Source of the DNA: Mesocentrotus franciscanus
Lineage: Eukaryota > Echinodermata > Echinoidea > Camarodonta > Strongylocentrotidae
Direction: 5' to 3'
Length of the DNA: 64,000 bases
Assembly: GCA_037976565.1 (NCBI GenBank)
Contig: CP137669.1
Span: forward strand, 35,862,912 to 35,926,911
A model generated the notes under the pieces. The model was not told the origin of the DNA. It was given only the letters and a program-made list of their open reading frames with translations, and did not search any database. The stretch's first letter is position 1; every line of letters starts with the position of its first letter. The translations under genes were made by a program, and so were the position numbers. This document shows positions 36,831 to 49,849 of the stretch, one piece after another.

Positions 36831-39800
36831 TCACACAAACAATTTATAAACCAAGGCGGCAAGGCAGACGATTAATGTTGCGCCTTGAAGACGCGGCGCT
36901 GCCGAAAACCCGTTGTCGGCTACTAGTCCCGTCAGCCACTTTGCGGAGTTTTTCTGCGTTCGGGGTCTTTCGGGATCGTCAAAGTCTACGTAGTGAAGTC
37001 CGAAGCGCTGGCTGTAACCCGAAGTCCACTCGAAGTTGTCCATGAGTGACCAAGCGAAGTAGCCGACAAGATTCACGCCGTCTTCCTTGTAAGCTATGAA
37101 AGACAGAAGTAAACAAGATTAGGAGTACGTTAGAGACAAAACATATTTGAAATGAAATGAAATGAACACTTATTAAGGGAGCACGTGTCAAAGTAAAATG
37201 GGCAATTATCAGAGGCCATCTTGGACGCCATTATTAAAATAACCACTTTCCGGTGGTCTGATTTTCTTAGATTTTTAGTATGTTGTTCTAGATGTGAGAC
37301 ACTACCGGAAACCGTTGAAAAACCTTTTGTTGCAATTTGTTGTGGTAAAACTCTATATTAACCCAATTAAAAGCGTTAAGAGAACGGGCGCCGCTCGATC
37401 GAGCGTTTTGAACGGGGGAGGGGAGATGCGCTAGATCTAATTTGCTGATAAGCGTTATCTGTAAGTAAGAAAACTTTCTTCTTGTATCTACTTGGAAATC
37501 TTCCAGTATTTTGACTAATGTATAATGGAACTTGATATTGTTCAAGTTCATACCAAACTAAATGTTTCTTAATACAATTCTGACTTTAAAATGGAGATAC
37601 TTTCCATCTTTGAAAAAAATAGAAGCAAGTTTCCCGGAGTAGTAGGTAATTTACAAGAAATAAACTCCGATGTATTATTTTATCAGATCCTGCAGTAATC
37701 GGGACATGATTTCCTAGTACCTTTGAAGGCTTCATTGATGTACGCGTTGTAAAACGTGATCCTTGTGTCATCATCAAGGTCGAATTCATCAGGAGTAGAA
37801 ATGCCATTCTCAGTGATATAGATGGGGATGTTGTCGTACTCATTCTTAAGCCAGTTTAGGAGACCTCTCAAACCCCATGGAGCCGGTCGGAGCCAGTCAG
37901 ACCCAGATGTTGGCCAGTTGTCCGGTTGGTAGCGGTAAACATCCTACAGGGGCAAGAACAGGAAGCATAAAATTATGGTGACTAAGTACAGTGGAAATCT
38001 TGGGACTTTTGATATGATAATATCATAATTATATGACATTAGGGCCATATCCATAAATCTTTTTTGAAATATATCTATATCGCTAAGATTTGGCGGGTGT
38101 ACTTATGCACTATACAATTGAAATGATAATTTACTTAAATCATGGTTTATATATCACCCTTGACAGTTGACAGTAATAGTCAATCAACAATAATTATTTA
38201 CAGATGGAAACTTAATTGGGCCCGGTCTGTATCGGCTTGTTTGTTGTTTGCATAGGCACATTATTTTATGCCGTGTATGAAAATACAGTCAGGAAGAACT
38301 CCGAAGAAGAGAGAACTACATTGTCCAAATGGCCACATTCTTTCAGAAAACCAACACTGCTTAAACTTTGCTAATGTTCGAAACGGGAGTTCTGTCAGTT
38401 TACAACTTTCTGATGGCATCTGTTCATAGGAAATGGAAGACGCTGTCTTAGGCCTGTTGCTCACAGTTTTCCTGACGTAGGACTGCGTTATTACCTACAC
38501 CAATCAAACCTGTGAATTAAGGCATATTTGTTTACTGTTCATTTTTAAAATCTTTTTTGTTAATGTCACATTCACATGACGCGTCAAAGACCGGACCTGT
38601 CACTGACGCAGTCCTAATTCAAGCAGAATAATGACACCTCGTATGCAACCTATCATCAGATTCTCACCTGGTCACCCTCGTAGTTGGGATCTCCTGCAGG
38701 TTCAATGCGATGTCTGCACACTGTCGTGGTGTAGCTGTTCAACCCAAAGTAGTCTCCGGTCCCCTTGATGTACTGCTTCTCCTCTTCGGTAAACACTGGC
38801 AGACGGGACTCGGAGAGGCCCTGCTCTTGACTCTTGTTACCGACCTGCCACTTCATGACATCGGGATAGTCGCCATTCTTCAAAATCGGGTGGGCAAACC
38901 TAGAAAAAAATAAAGACAATTAAGATTTGGGTCTAATATTTATGGGAAGGCGAGGTCTTCAAAAGGTGGATCACTGGGCACATTCGCCAGGAATTAGAGA
39001 CGGGTCATTTTAGGTTAGAGGGTGGTAGCCTATATGGCTTATCTACGGAGACACAAGTCATATGGCAACAAAATTGGGAATTAAAAAAAAGTAGGAGAGA
39101 GAGAGAGAGAGAAAGCGGGATATGGCGAACGGGAACGTGTACAAAATAATGATATGGGCCTTTCCACACCCTCCCCCGCCCCAATCACCGGTCTGGTTAA
39201 TTAGCATTTCATCGTCCGACGTTAATTACCGCCCCCATGGTGCCCCTTCCCATGTTTTGTTCAACTCTTCGTCACCAGCATGGGTCTTAAAATACAAGTT
39301 TTCCTGGTCCAGGACATCATCCGAGTCTGATTCCATGATAAAGAAATATTCGTTAGGTGGGTAGGGGTCATAAAATGGCAGATCTAATTGTTTACTCTTA
39401 TTAGGTGGGGGGGGGGTCTGAATGCCTACCATCCTGCGGTGAACTGCATGTATCTGTCAGCAGCCGCCACATCCACCTCTTTATCGGGGAACTCCGGCAT
39501 TCCAAAGTCGGTACTGAGGGTAATGGAGACCTTGCCGCCATACTGAGGGAAGTAGGTAGCCCTGTAGGTGTTGTATGCCTTGGCATGGGCCTTGATGATG
39601 GTGTGGGCGGCACGGTAAGGGGCGTAGCCAGGACTGTACACACCAGGGGCGAACACCCCTATTCCATAACCGAGCCACGTCACCACGTATGGTTCGTTAA
39701 ATGTGATCCAGAGGTTCACCTGATAATTATGAGATATTGAAAAGAATGAGTTTGAGGGCACTTTTTTCATTGTGTGCATAATTATGAAGTGGCGTATCCA

Positions 39801-41808
39801 GGATTCTCTTTAAGGGTGGTACATTTACAAGTCCGAGTATCAACAAGCGAACACACAAACAAAAACCAATGTTATATCTAAATGATCTCGAGATATGCCA
39901 TATTGGGTTTTGCACGGGGCAGTACCTCAATACCCCTCTCTTGCATCCTCCACTATGTTGATCAAGGCCTTGTCCAATGCAACAGTATAAGGTGCATTCA
40001 TTGGCGTATATTATAGGGGTTGCAGAGAGGGCACGTTCCCGGGGCGGCACTTGAATGGCGCAAAAGATGCAAACCAAAAGAAGGGAATGGGAAATAGAGA
40101 TTACTTAAGGATTATAATTATGTGACTAAGAAATAAGTGTTTTAAAATGGGTTAAAATGCGAAAGTTTGCTAGAGCTCGGTTACTTTTCCCCTCGCATAA
40201 TTATTATGTTTTTTCAGATCGGATCGGATATTTTGCGCCCCCCCCCCCTGATATTAGATGTAGTGCCTAACTTGCGTTTTTGAAGGGTTTCCATTCTAAC
40301 TCACTCTGCGTTGCTTCCAAGCATATCAATATCATCAGGAACTTGATGGATAAATGAAAAAGTGCTTAAATTAGCATTTTCAAAGAGCTCAACATGCGAA
40401 AAAAAATCCTAAAAGTCCTAAGTCATAGCTAAATCCCTCGAATATAATTCGTTGGATTTGCATCCTGGATGTCGGAAGAAGTCAAATACTGCTTTTCAAT
40501 GTTCAGTGGCTGTGCCATTTTTTACACTTTGGTTACCAATCTCGGGTTCATTTATGTAGTGAAAAGGCGAGGAAATCTGGTTTATATAATTATGTTTGAG
40601 CTAACAAGTTTAGGTAGGGGCGCAATTTCGTTGTTTGCCCCAGATGCCACAATCCCTAGATACGTGACTGGGTGTGTTAGACAAACTTAAACATGAACTT
40701 TAGGCTTTACAATGTGACATAACTTTTACATTTCAAACATTGCGAGATAATATGGTTATGATCCTTTGTTCTCTATACAAACAATAATTTGTGAGATTTT
40801 CACTTCTCGGGAAAAGCATGATCATGATAATTATCACGTTGATTTTATTTCTACTTAAGCTATAAAGCTATAAGTGAAATTTGATTTTTTTTTTTTTTTT
40901 TTTTTTTTTTTAGAGAGATTCAATATTTACTCATCTTCAAGTAAATACTCAAACTCATCCATCACCAATGCAACTATAACGTGTGTTTAATTTTTTCCAA
41001 AACGCTTTGTGCAAGCCGCAGTCACAATGTGACTTAATCCTTTTATCTATCTATTTATCTTTCCTTCTTTCTTTCTTTCTTTTATTTTCCTTTTCTTTTC
41101 CCTTAAAATACTAGGTAAAAAATGTGCCATGAGGGTAATCATGGTCATCCAATAAACTTTGGGTAGGCCTATATTTAGAACCCAACCTGGCTAATAATTT
41201 GCCCATTTTGAAGTAAATAATCAGTTGAGCCTTATTGGACAATTTAAAAAAAAATCCCAAATTAGGTTGGATACATAATTTATTAACTTCGTGCTGAGCA
41301 AACTTTTACCCAATAGTTGTAGCCTATATGTTCTGAATCGTTCTAGTTCTTCCCGGGTGGTTCTTTAACATTCTTTCTTTGTGTTTATAAACTTTTCTTG
41401 CGGAGCGTGCGGAGCGTGCGGAGCGCGTACTAATTTGCGGAGGGCGTTGCGACAATAAACCTTTTCTGGACAGTTACATAGGCCTATTCAAAATTTTCTT
41501 TACGAATTAATAGGGGTCGTTTATAATATTGGTTCTGGTACATTCAAGGAGAGAAATTATAAAGACAAAGCAATGTACTAGTTCGTATATGGCAGAACAG
41601 AATGATTGGCCAAAATGAATATTGTGATGAATTACATCCAGAAATGCCAAATGTATATAGAGAGCAAAGTTAAGAACGTGACATTTGGGCATCATTTCAG
41701 TCATCTGACACGTCATATTTTTTATGATTTTGTTAGTCAACTTTCTATCAGAAAAATATTTTAATATAGTTGGTGTTTAAGCACAGGGTGGTACATTTAT
41801 TGCTCATT

Positions 41809-41876
<68 letters not shown>

Positions 41877-41883
41877 CCTCCCT

Positions 41884-41922
<39 letters not shown>

Positions 41923-42756
41923 CCTCTCTCAATACAATAAGGATGTTATATTATGCCTGTCGTCGATTCAAATTTATGTTCATTAATATGTTTGTGATAA
42001 TGATATATATCATGATTATCATCCTCTGATAATTATGATATTACATTATTCGTAGAGATGTTTGCCCTACCTGGCAACAACTAATGTATTCGCAGTTTGA
42101 CTATTGAAATAGAATTATCCGTAACAGATGAATGAAATCATTCTTATCGAGGCACTTCACAAAGACGTATGCATTAGATTTGGTTACATTACGAAAATGG
42201 TCTGTAGAATCCAATGACCGGGGTAATAATAATTGCAATGTAAAGCGCTTAGAAACGTATAGTATTAATCGCTTTATTAATGCGACTATTTAAAAGGACG
42301 ATTGGATAACATGCTACAAGATAAAGATATTAGACAAAGAAAGACACTGATTTACCCGCTTCCATGCATTCGATTTTAAATTAGGTTACATTAATGACCA
42401 CCATAACATCACTTCATTCAACATATTGATATGCGCTGCTCTGCACGAGTTCAAAAATGACTTGCAAGTATTTATGCTATAAATCACTCCGTAAATCCGC
42501 TTTTCCATTAACATAGATAAAGTTATATATTTTTGTTGTTGAGATTTCTAAGGGGGTGGGAAATGGGTGATGCGGATCAATCAAGATGATTCCGAATATT
42601 ATCGAAATTTTCACCTATAAACTTCGAATAAGTTTAATGTTTTTCAAAAGGGATAAAATTATGTATGCTAACAATAACAATGTATATGCCCAAAGAAGTT
42701 TTGAATAGGTATGTCCCCTGTGGCTATTTCACAGCCCCCACCATTAACACCCCAAA

Positions 42757-42848
<92 letters not shown>

Positions 42849-43658
42849 AATAAAAATAAAATAAATAAATTAAAATAAAATAAATAAAATAAATAAAATA
42901 AATAAAATAAATAAAATAAATAAAATAAATAAAATAAATAAAATAAATAAAATAAATAAAATAAATAAATAAATAAAAATACTAAAAAATAACAATAATG
43001 ACAATAATAAGAGTAATAATGATAATGATAATAATAAAAAATGAACCCCATGATTTACCTTGGAGGCGTATTCGGCGAAGCACAGGTTGGCGTAGTCGTT
43101 GAACAAATCCGCCAATGTGTCGTTTTCCCATCCGCCGTAATCATCTTGCAGGACCTGGGGAAGATCCCAGTGATAGAGGGTGACCACGGGCTCAATGTCG
43201 TTGGCGATGAGCTCGTCGATGAGGTTGGTATAGTAGTCCAAGCCAGCCTGATTGACGCCCCCGGCGAGTGTCCCCTCGGGCAAGATCCTTGGCCACGAGA
43301 TCGAGAAGCGGTAATGGGTCAGTCCGATGGCCTTCACCAGCTGGATGTCCTCGGCGTACTTGTGGTAGCTGTCGCAGGCGACGTCGCCGTTTTGATTGTT
43401 GTAGATCCGACCGTTGTGAGAAAAGGTGTCCCAGATGCTCTCGCCCTTGCCGTCCTCATCCCAGCCGCCTTCGACTTGGTAGGCGGAGGTGGCCGAACCC
43501 CAGGCGAAGTCGTCCGCAAACTTCCCCGTGATCAAGGTGTCGCGTTCGGGATCATTGAAGACATCGGGGTAAGAGTATTCCCCGCTGGCAAGATGCAGAG
43601 ATATGACTGTCAAGATGATATAAAGACTGCCCTGTATTTCTTTATAATTGCCAGCCAT
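36831..43658 (-). CDS. Family-1 beta-glycosidase (lactase-phlorizin-hydrolase-like), copy A
   Basis: Minus-strand exons 43658-43059, 39719-39430, 38899-38668, 37943-37721 and 37093-36831 join in phase to 1,608 nt (535 residues). GH1 enzymes hydrolyse beta-glucosides and galactosides by a retaining two-glutamate mechanism in a TIM barrel. Seen here: a hydrophobic N-terminal segment ([15 protein letters not shown]) as signal peptide; the GH1 entry motif [41 protein letters not shown] with acid/base Glu at about 209; and YITENG with nucleophile Glu at about 419. The C-terminus is hydrophobic ([17 protein letters not shown]), suggesting a membrane or GPI anchor, so the enzyme is probably secreted and cell-surface bound, perhaps digestive. 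A conserved TATA box lies 107 bp upstream. The stop codon is directly followed by AATAAA. Substrate cannot be read from sequence. Confidence 0.95.
41812..41932. repeat. (CT)n microsatellite in GH1 A intron 1
   Basis: CT/CCCT repeats of about 120 bp. The matching site in unit B (53231-53327) is an AC run followed by a CT/CTGT-type array, so the locus has evolved separately in the two copies. Confidence 0.9.
42050..42208. mobile_element. One-armed fragment of the 10474 hairpin MITE family (unit A)
   Basis: It shares TGTTTGCCCTACCTGGCAACAACTAATGTAT, AATTATCCGTAACAG, GAATGAAAT and TTACATTACGAAAATGG with the right arm of the hairpin at 10474-10803, in the same order. The left arm is absent. The orthologous fragment in unit B is at 53448-53612, so it pre-dates the duplication. 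Confidence 0.75.
42215..42293 (+). mobile_element. SINE 3'-half fragment
   Basis: CCGGGGTAATAATAATTGCAATGTAAAGCGCTTAG followed by a degenerate GCGCTATATAAATG resembles the body of the minus-strand tRNA-derived SINE at 60040-60332. The counterpart in unit B is 53628-53697. Confidence 0.6.
42758..42985. repeat. (AAT)n and (AAATA)n microsatellites in GH1 A intron 1
   Basis: About 29 AAT/ATA triplets (to 42846) are followed by AAATAAAT-type pentamers/tetramers to about 42985. In unit B the corresponding stretch (54178-54236) is only about 60 bp, so this expansion is specific to copy A. Poly-Ile or poly-Tyr frames across it are artefacts. Confidence 0.95.
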
Positions 43659-45396
43659 GTTTGATCATCACCAAACCAACCATAGACCGATCGAAATTAT
43701 ATCGTGGAAAAAGCCCTGAGGGGACTTTAATTTAGTTATGGAATGTGTTCCCGCAGGCTTTGGCCTTTTATAGCCCAGAGAGGTTACATAATGATAAAAC
43801 ACTATTGACATTGAAGAGGGGGAGTATCCCGAATAAACATACCCCAAGACCCCTATACCTGTATGTTGACATCTTATCAAACAAAGTCATACACAGTTGC
43901 GACCAGTATACCTTGCCTAGATAATTTTTTGATATAAAGTTGAAAGAACACCGGGGTTAGTATACGAATCCACACCCACAAAAAAGGGGATGTGCTATAA
44001 CTTAAATGGATGATCAGGAAAATACATTCTTACCCTATCCATCTTAAAATCTTCCTTTGCAGTTGTACTTAATTATGTATAATTATTTCCATCGTATTAG
44101 TATGTGAAATATGAAACAATAAACTTAACGTAATTTAATTGAAATGTATAAGAGGCCAAATGTCATTACCGAGTTCTATTCATTCAACCTGTTGAGGCAT
44201 TCCCACTGCTCAAGGTTAAACTCCTGATTAATTTCACGTCCATATTTATAATTCACAAACTCGTATCACCACCAACAATCGACCCCATATTTCATTGACT
44301 TCCTCCCCCACACCATTGACCATATATACTAGTACCTGTAATATACCATGCATAATGTATATAACATTGTTTCCCGAATCGTATCAAACGGAACCTTCAA
44401 AAAACTAAATAAACTCTTTCATGATTATGTTTCAATCGTTTCCCACCACATTTTATTGGGGAAAAAACTACCTTGTTATCTTTTTTCAAATTGTATACAT
44501 TGTCCCCTTTGAAATTAACCTGTTATACAATCATCATCACAATTGTATTGATACTCATGCAGTGTACATGCATTATTATGTTGGTGTACATTTCAGGTTT
44601 ATAACACTTTGGAAGGTTTGTAATTTACCATGTTGCGAAGAATATTTTTTTTTCCATCTATTTATCCTCTTTCGAGGGACTTTATTTGTTCATATCATAA
44701 GATAAAAGTTATTTACAACAATGTTTATATACAGAATTCATGCAATTGTAACATACATGTATAATATATAGTACAAAACATGAAACTAATGTGACATAAG
44801 CACCAACTAAAATCTTGGAAATATTTGTTTTACTTCGTTTGTATCGAATTTATTTTGATTACATTTCATATCGAGATATATGCGAATTTCTACCTTTAAT
44901 TCTTTTACCAAATATACAACATGTGTCCTGTGCTTTTCACTGTTGCGAAGAATATAACCCAGCATTAAAAATTGAAAATTTATATGAGTTTTGGACACAA
45001 TATTAATTATCAATCGGTCTCGATCGTTTGCCCTATTGCCCCGTGACTAATCATTTTTGTGTGTGTAATAGTTCAACTATTTCTTAGATTATATTTACTG
45101 GGGATCAGTGAGAGAAGGCGGTTCCATTATGAAGTCTGAATAAACGAATACAATCAAAAGTTTGAGCAAATTATGTGGAGAAACATGTGACAACATGATT
45201 ATGCTAGTCGATGATTCGTTATCCTAAGTTTGTCTTTCTTTCGTAAAACCCGAGAAGGTTCAAAGTTCAGTTTGTTTACAAAGAAAAAACATCAGCAATT
45301 GGATACATGCTTTTGAATGTCTACAAATATATATAAATACATGACTATACAATTCAATTCAATTCAATAAACATTTATTTTCCTTTATAATTATAA
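43659..45396. other. GH1 A upstream flank
   Basis: Intergenic DNA between the two GH1 copies with the copy-A promoter at its left end. It matches 54869-56990 apart from the LINE insert in the latter. No further gene is seen. Confidence 0.7.
43765..43772 (-). promoter_or_regulatory. TATA box of GH1 copy A
   Basis: TATAAAAG on the minus strand, about 107 bp before the start codon. It lies in a block (CTATAAAAGGCCAAAGCCTGCGGGAACACATTCCATAA region) conserved with copy B, which supports function. Confidence 0.75.
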
Positions 45397-46253
45397 TCAA
45401 ATAATCTTTTGACGAGGCGCATATTTGTGATTATGCATATACTGCATTATCATATGACGACCACTTACACGATCGACTTTTGCTCGGGTGAAAAGTACAA
45501 TTCATTCGGTCACCTTTTTTTTAATGTCGGGAAGAATTAAAAACAGAGCAGAAAACTACAGAAATACATTGCAATTTATTTCACACAAACAATTTATAAA
45601 CCAAGGCGGCAAGACAGATGACGAATGTTGCGCCTTGAAGACGCGGCGCTGCCGAAAACCCGTTGTCGGCTACTAGTCCCGTCAGCCACTTGGCGGAGCT
45701 TTTCTGGGTACGGGGTCTTTCGGGATCGTCAAAGTCCACGTAATGAAGTCCGAAGCGCTGGCTGTAACCCGAAGCCCATTCGAAGTTGTCCATGAGTGAC
45801 CAAGCGAAGTAGCCGACAAGATTCACGCCGTCTTCCTTGTAAGCTATGTAAGACAGACGAGAAAAGAAAAAAGGGTTAGGGTTACTAATTATAATAGAGA
45901 ATTATAAAGTGTAAAAGTACATTTTAAGTGTAAAAATATTCATTGATGCACGAAAAATTATTAGGTATAAGTGTAGTCTTTTAAGAAACATTGTTTCCAA
46001 GATTGCTGCCATTGTGCCATTTAAAACGGCTGCGTGCCAATTAACACTTAATATTGTCCACGAATCATTAGGTATCCCTCCTAAAAAATATAATTATTAA
46101 GTGTCTTTACATTGGTTTCAGGGTTAAAAATTCAATATAACAAGATCTAATTGATATGAGTTCTGCATGGTGGGCAGAAAACCTGGAAGAAATTAAACTG
46201 AGTTAATTAGTGTAAAAAATGGCCGCCAAATTAAAACTTTGTAATACCTTTAA

Positions 46254-46754
46254 AGGTATTACAAAGTTGTGGTATGGGGTCATGAATTTGGTTCAAATGA
46301 ACATATTGGAAACATATGCGATTTTACGGTATTCAATGATCGTTGTCGTGGTTGAAATCGAGTCTAAAGTGATAAAATTGTAAATAATAAACTCTTTATT
46401 TTGTATAGCGCCTCTCAAGACTGGTATTACTTTAGCTTTAAAACAATGTTTCCTGACTACAATCGACCGATTTGCTATTCCCGTTTGGAAATACATGATA
46501 TATCAGAACTGCATATTCTGAGATTTTCATGGTCACAGCTACCATGGAATGGCCTTAGGCGTCTTTTGAAATATTTTAAATTTACCTGGAGCACCGGTAA
46601 ATTTTGATTATTCAATTTGCTCGAAAGCAGAAGTGTTTTAGGGGCTTCATTTTTTAGTGCTTATAATACATCCGCAGGGGCATCCAAATATATCAGAAAT
46701 TTAAAGAATTACTAGCTATCCAATTTCAGAATTTCCCAAAACTTTGCATTACCT
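46254..46754. mobile_element. piggyBac-like MITE, copy 1
   Basis: The 501-bp element starts AGGTATTACAAAGTTGTGG and ends CCAAAACTTTGCATTACCT, flanked by TTAA on both sides (46250-46253, 46755-46758). Exact TTAA target duplication is the hallmark of piggyBac-type transposition. It lies in intron 4 of GH1 copy B and has no transposase. Confidence 0.85.
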
Positions 46755-48169
46755 TTAACCTTAACATTAGCCTTTTTACTAGTATCTCTTGGCTATTACT
46801 ATTTTAGCTACATCAAGAAAAATAGTTAACTATTCTATTATGCACTTTCCATGAACATAAAAGTATCTTTAAAAAAATTCCTTTACATTTTTTTAAAATT
46901 GAACTATACATGTATTTCTGGTAACAGGACAGGATTTTTATCAAAAATTCTCCATCCCGTCACCATGCAACATTCTTTAGAAATTTAGATTTAGTGGCCG
47001 CAATCAAACTGGGGAAATACATACTAAAGAGGAAAGGTTTATTAAACGAAAAACCTGTGCGAGCAATACTGTGCGAGTATTATGTTATTGATGATATATA
47101 CTGATTCCACTAGATACAAAATGGTACCTTCTGGTACTGTAAGAACCCTAATAACTGTATATTTAGTATTCATTAAGATGTATTCAAATTCATACGGCAT
47201 AAAATTTCTAAAGAACGTTAGTGACGGGATGTATTAATTAATTAATTAAAAATCCTAGGGGTACTTAATAATGTTTAATAATTTGGTCTTACACAAGGTC
47301 ATGTCTCCATCCTCGGTTAGGGTGATGTTTACAATGATGAAAATGTAGATGCATTAATACAGAAGTCCTTTTTCAACAGACAATGGGATCCATGACAATG
47401 TAAATTGAACAGTGACTCGAACAGCAGCCACTACGACCCAAAACTTCTTCCAGGAAAAAGGAAGCCATCTTGCAAAAATGCCATATAATGACAAAAATCT
47501 TGGATTCGCGATCCATCTTGAAACATAAAGCTACCAAAGTTATTAATTACATTTTTATAGGTATAAACTCACATTTTAAGACATATGGTTTTTTTTAGTA
47601 GTAACAGTCTCTTCGTGGATTTTAGGGATTATGCTGCCAGATGTTTAGTATGTTGTTCTTGGTGTCACTGTCAATGTAAGTAGTATGATTGTATTCTTCG
47701 ACACCCCGGCCTCCCCCCTAACCTAGGTAAAGATTCCGAAATTACGTCTCTAAGATGGACATTTTCATGATTTATGGCCACTTTAAAGCCCCACTGTACT
47801 ACTTGTAGCTACTTGCTCCCTCTATATAGAACAATGCCTATTTAAAGCGGTGTCTATTGGTCCCCCATGATCCTCTTCAGCTGAGTTGAGGAGATAACCA
47901 CCTGTCAGTGATCATGCTAATCCCTCTAATCCCTCCTGACCAAACTAGTGCAGAGGGGCTTTAAGTTATTGGCGGCCATCTTGGACGCCATTATTTTTTT
48001 AAATAACCACATTCCGGTGGTATGATTTTCTTAGATTTTTTCGGGGTAAATTAACTCTCTATTGAGCCAATTAAATACCCTTACTAAGAGAACGGGCGCC
48101 GCTCGATCGAGCGTTTTGAATTGGGGAGGGGAGATGAGCTAGATCGAATTAACAAGCGTTACCTGTGAG

Positions 48170-48520
48170 CAAGGGCGTCAATCGTGGGGGGAGGGGTCAG
48201 AACCCCCAACGATATTTCTAGGGGACATCATATCAAATGTCCCCCCATGTTTTGTCAGAAAAGAAGGGGGACCACCCATTTGGCCCCCTATTTTTATTTT
48301 TTTTAAATTGATTTTTTATTTTTTACTTACCCCCCCCCCCACCCCTTCCCCCATTGATTGAAATATCGGTCGACGTGATTTTCACATTTCCGGGTATTTT
48401 TTTTTAGTGCTCACTACCCCGCTTATTCACCGGCTGACTGATTCGCGGCTAAATATTTTTCTCACGTTGCCGGCTGGATCCGTGTGTCTCCCCATGCTAA
48501 AGCTTGGATCCACGCCCTTG
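48170..48520. mobile_element. hAT-type MITE in GH1 B intron 4
   Basis: Ends CAAGGGCGT and ACGCCCTTG are inverted repeats flanked by an exact 8-bp duplication CCTGTGAG (48162-48169, 48521-48528), as expected for hAT elements. Unit A has the empty site (single ATCTGTAAGTAAG near 37457). Internal G- and C-rich blocks (GGGGGGAGGGG, CCCCCCCCCC) are present; no coding. Confidence 0.85.
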
Positions 48521-49189
48521 CCTGTGAGTAAGAAAACTTTCTTCTTGTATCGATTCTGCGTGGAAATCTTCCAGTATTCTGACTAATGCATAATGGAACT
48601 TGATGTTCATGACAAACTGAATGTTTCTAAATACAATGTTGACTTAAAAATGGAGATACTTTCCATCTTTTAAAAAATTGAAGCAAGTTCCCCGGAGTAA
48701 TAGGTAATTTACAAGAAATAAACTCTGATGAATTATGCGGAGGTTTTATCAGATCCTGCATTAATAAATAGTAATCGGGACATGATTTCCTAGAAGTTAA
48801 TACCTTTGAGGGCTTCATTGATATAAGCGTTGTAAAATGTGGTCCTTGTGTCATCGTCAAGGTTGAATTCATCGGGAGTAGAAACGCCATTCTCAGTGAT
48901 ATAGATGGGGATGTTGTCGTACTCATTCTTGACCCAGTTAAGGAGACCTCTCAAACCCCATGGAGCCGGTCGGAGCCATTCAGAAGCAGATGTTGGCCAG
49001 TTGTCCGGTTGGTAGCGGAAAACATCCTACACGGGCAAGAACAGGAAGCATTATATATGGTGACTTAGTACATTGGAAATCTTGGGACTTTTGTATCATA
49101 TCATAATTATAATGACATTAGGTCCATATCCATAAGTCTTTCTTGAATACATGGAATTCGCTTGATAGAGATTTGGCGCGTGTACTTAT

Positions 49190-49849
49190 GCCTAGGTCAC
49201 ATTTGCCGCGGCGGCCGTGCGGTCTAATATACGGTCAATAGCGATTATAGGGCCGCCGCAGCATTTCCACGGTCACATACGGTAGCGGTCACATAATTGT
49301 GTTAGGGTATAGTCGCACGGCGTATTTTGAATTTGTAGAGAGAGAAAACCTGCGGCTGCCGTACGGCCTTTGAAGTGATGACGCTATAGGCCGCCTTAGG
49401 GCGTCCCTGTGGCGTCCGTAGGTTTTTGACAAATACCAAGGCGCCCGCAAGGCCACAGTACGGGCGCCGTAGGGCCGCCTTAAGGCTGACCTAGGGCGCC
49501 CGTGGAATTCCTGCGGCCACCGCGCAAAAGTCAATTATAATTCATAAGACCCTAGAGCAGCGCGGCACGGCAAACGCAAGGCCATTGTACGCCCGCCGTA
49601 TGGTCGCCGTGGAACAGCTTTACGGCATGGCTACGGCGTGTCTAATCGCTACGGCGAACCTAGAAATGAAAACAGTTATAACTCCGCGTTATAATCCCAT
49701 GGCGACCCGTACGTCCTGCAAAGGTGACCTTGCGGCCATGCACCGCAGATTCTCAGCGGCCGCCGCAAGTAGTCTCTCGATTTCGGCGGCTAGGATACGG
49801 CGCGCCGTACGCGCCGTATCCTAGCCGCAGAGCAAATGTGAATCTAGGC
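49190..49849. mobile_element. GC-rich terminal-inverted-repeat element in GH1 B intron 3
   Basis: Ends GCCTAGGTCACATTTGC and GCAAATGTGAATCTAGGC mirror each other. The 660-bp interior is strongly GC- and CpG-rich, with many CGGCCGC/GCGCCGTA words and hairpins such as GGATACGGCG...CGCCGTATCC, in an otherwise AT-rich intron. Unit A lacks it. I could not settle a target duplication. No convincing protein is encoded. Confidence 0.75.

Larger units (their letters stand above)
36646..45396. repeat. Segmental duplication unit A (GH1 gene copy A)
   Basis: Starts CTTTTGACGAGGCGCATAT and ends ATTATAATCAAATA after ATTCAATTCAATTCAATAAAC. Unit B repeats it collinearly in exons, introns, promoter and 3' flank, placing the copies head-to-tail. 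The edges are read from where the two units stop matching and are accurate to perhaps 10 bp. Confidence 0.88.

Noticed and set aside
42665..43051. Poly-Ile and poly-Tyr/Phe frames
   Set aside because: Produced by the AAT and AAATA microsatellites.
43041..43664. Plus-strand 207-residue frame, with a parallel one at 54323-54874
   Set aside because: Both are exact antisense shadows of GH1 exon 1; no start context, splice sites or family similarity.
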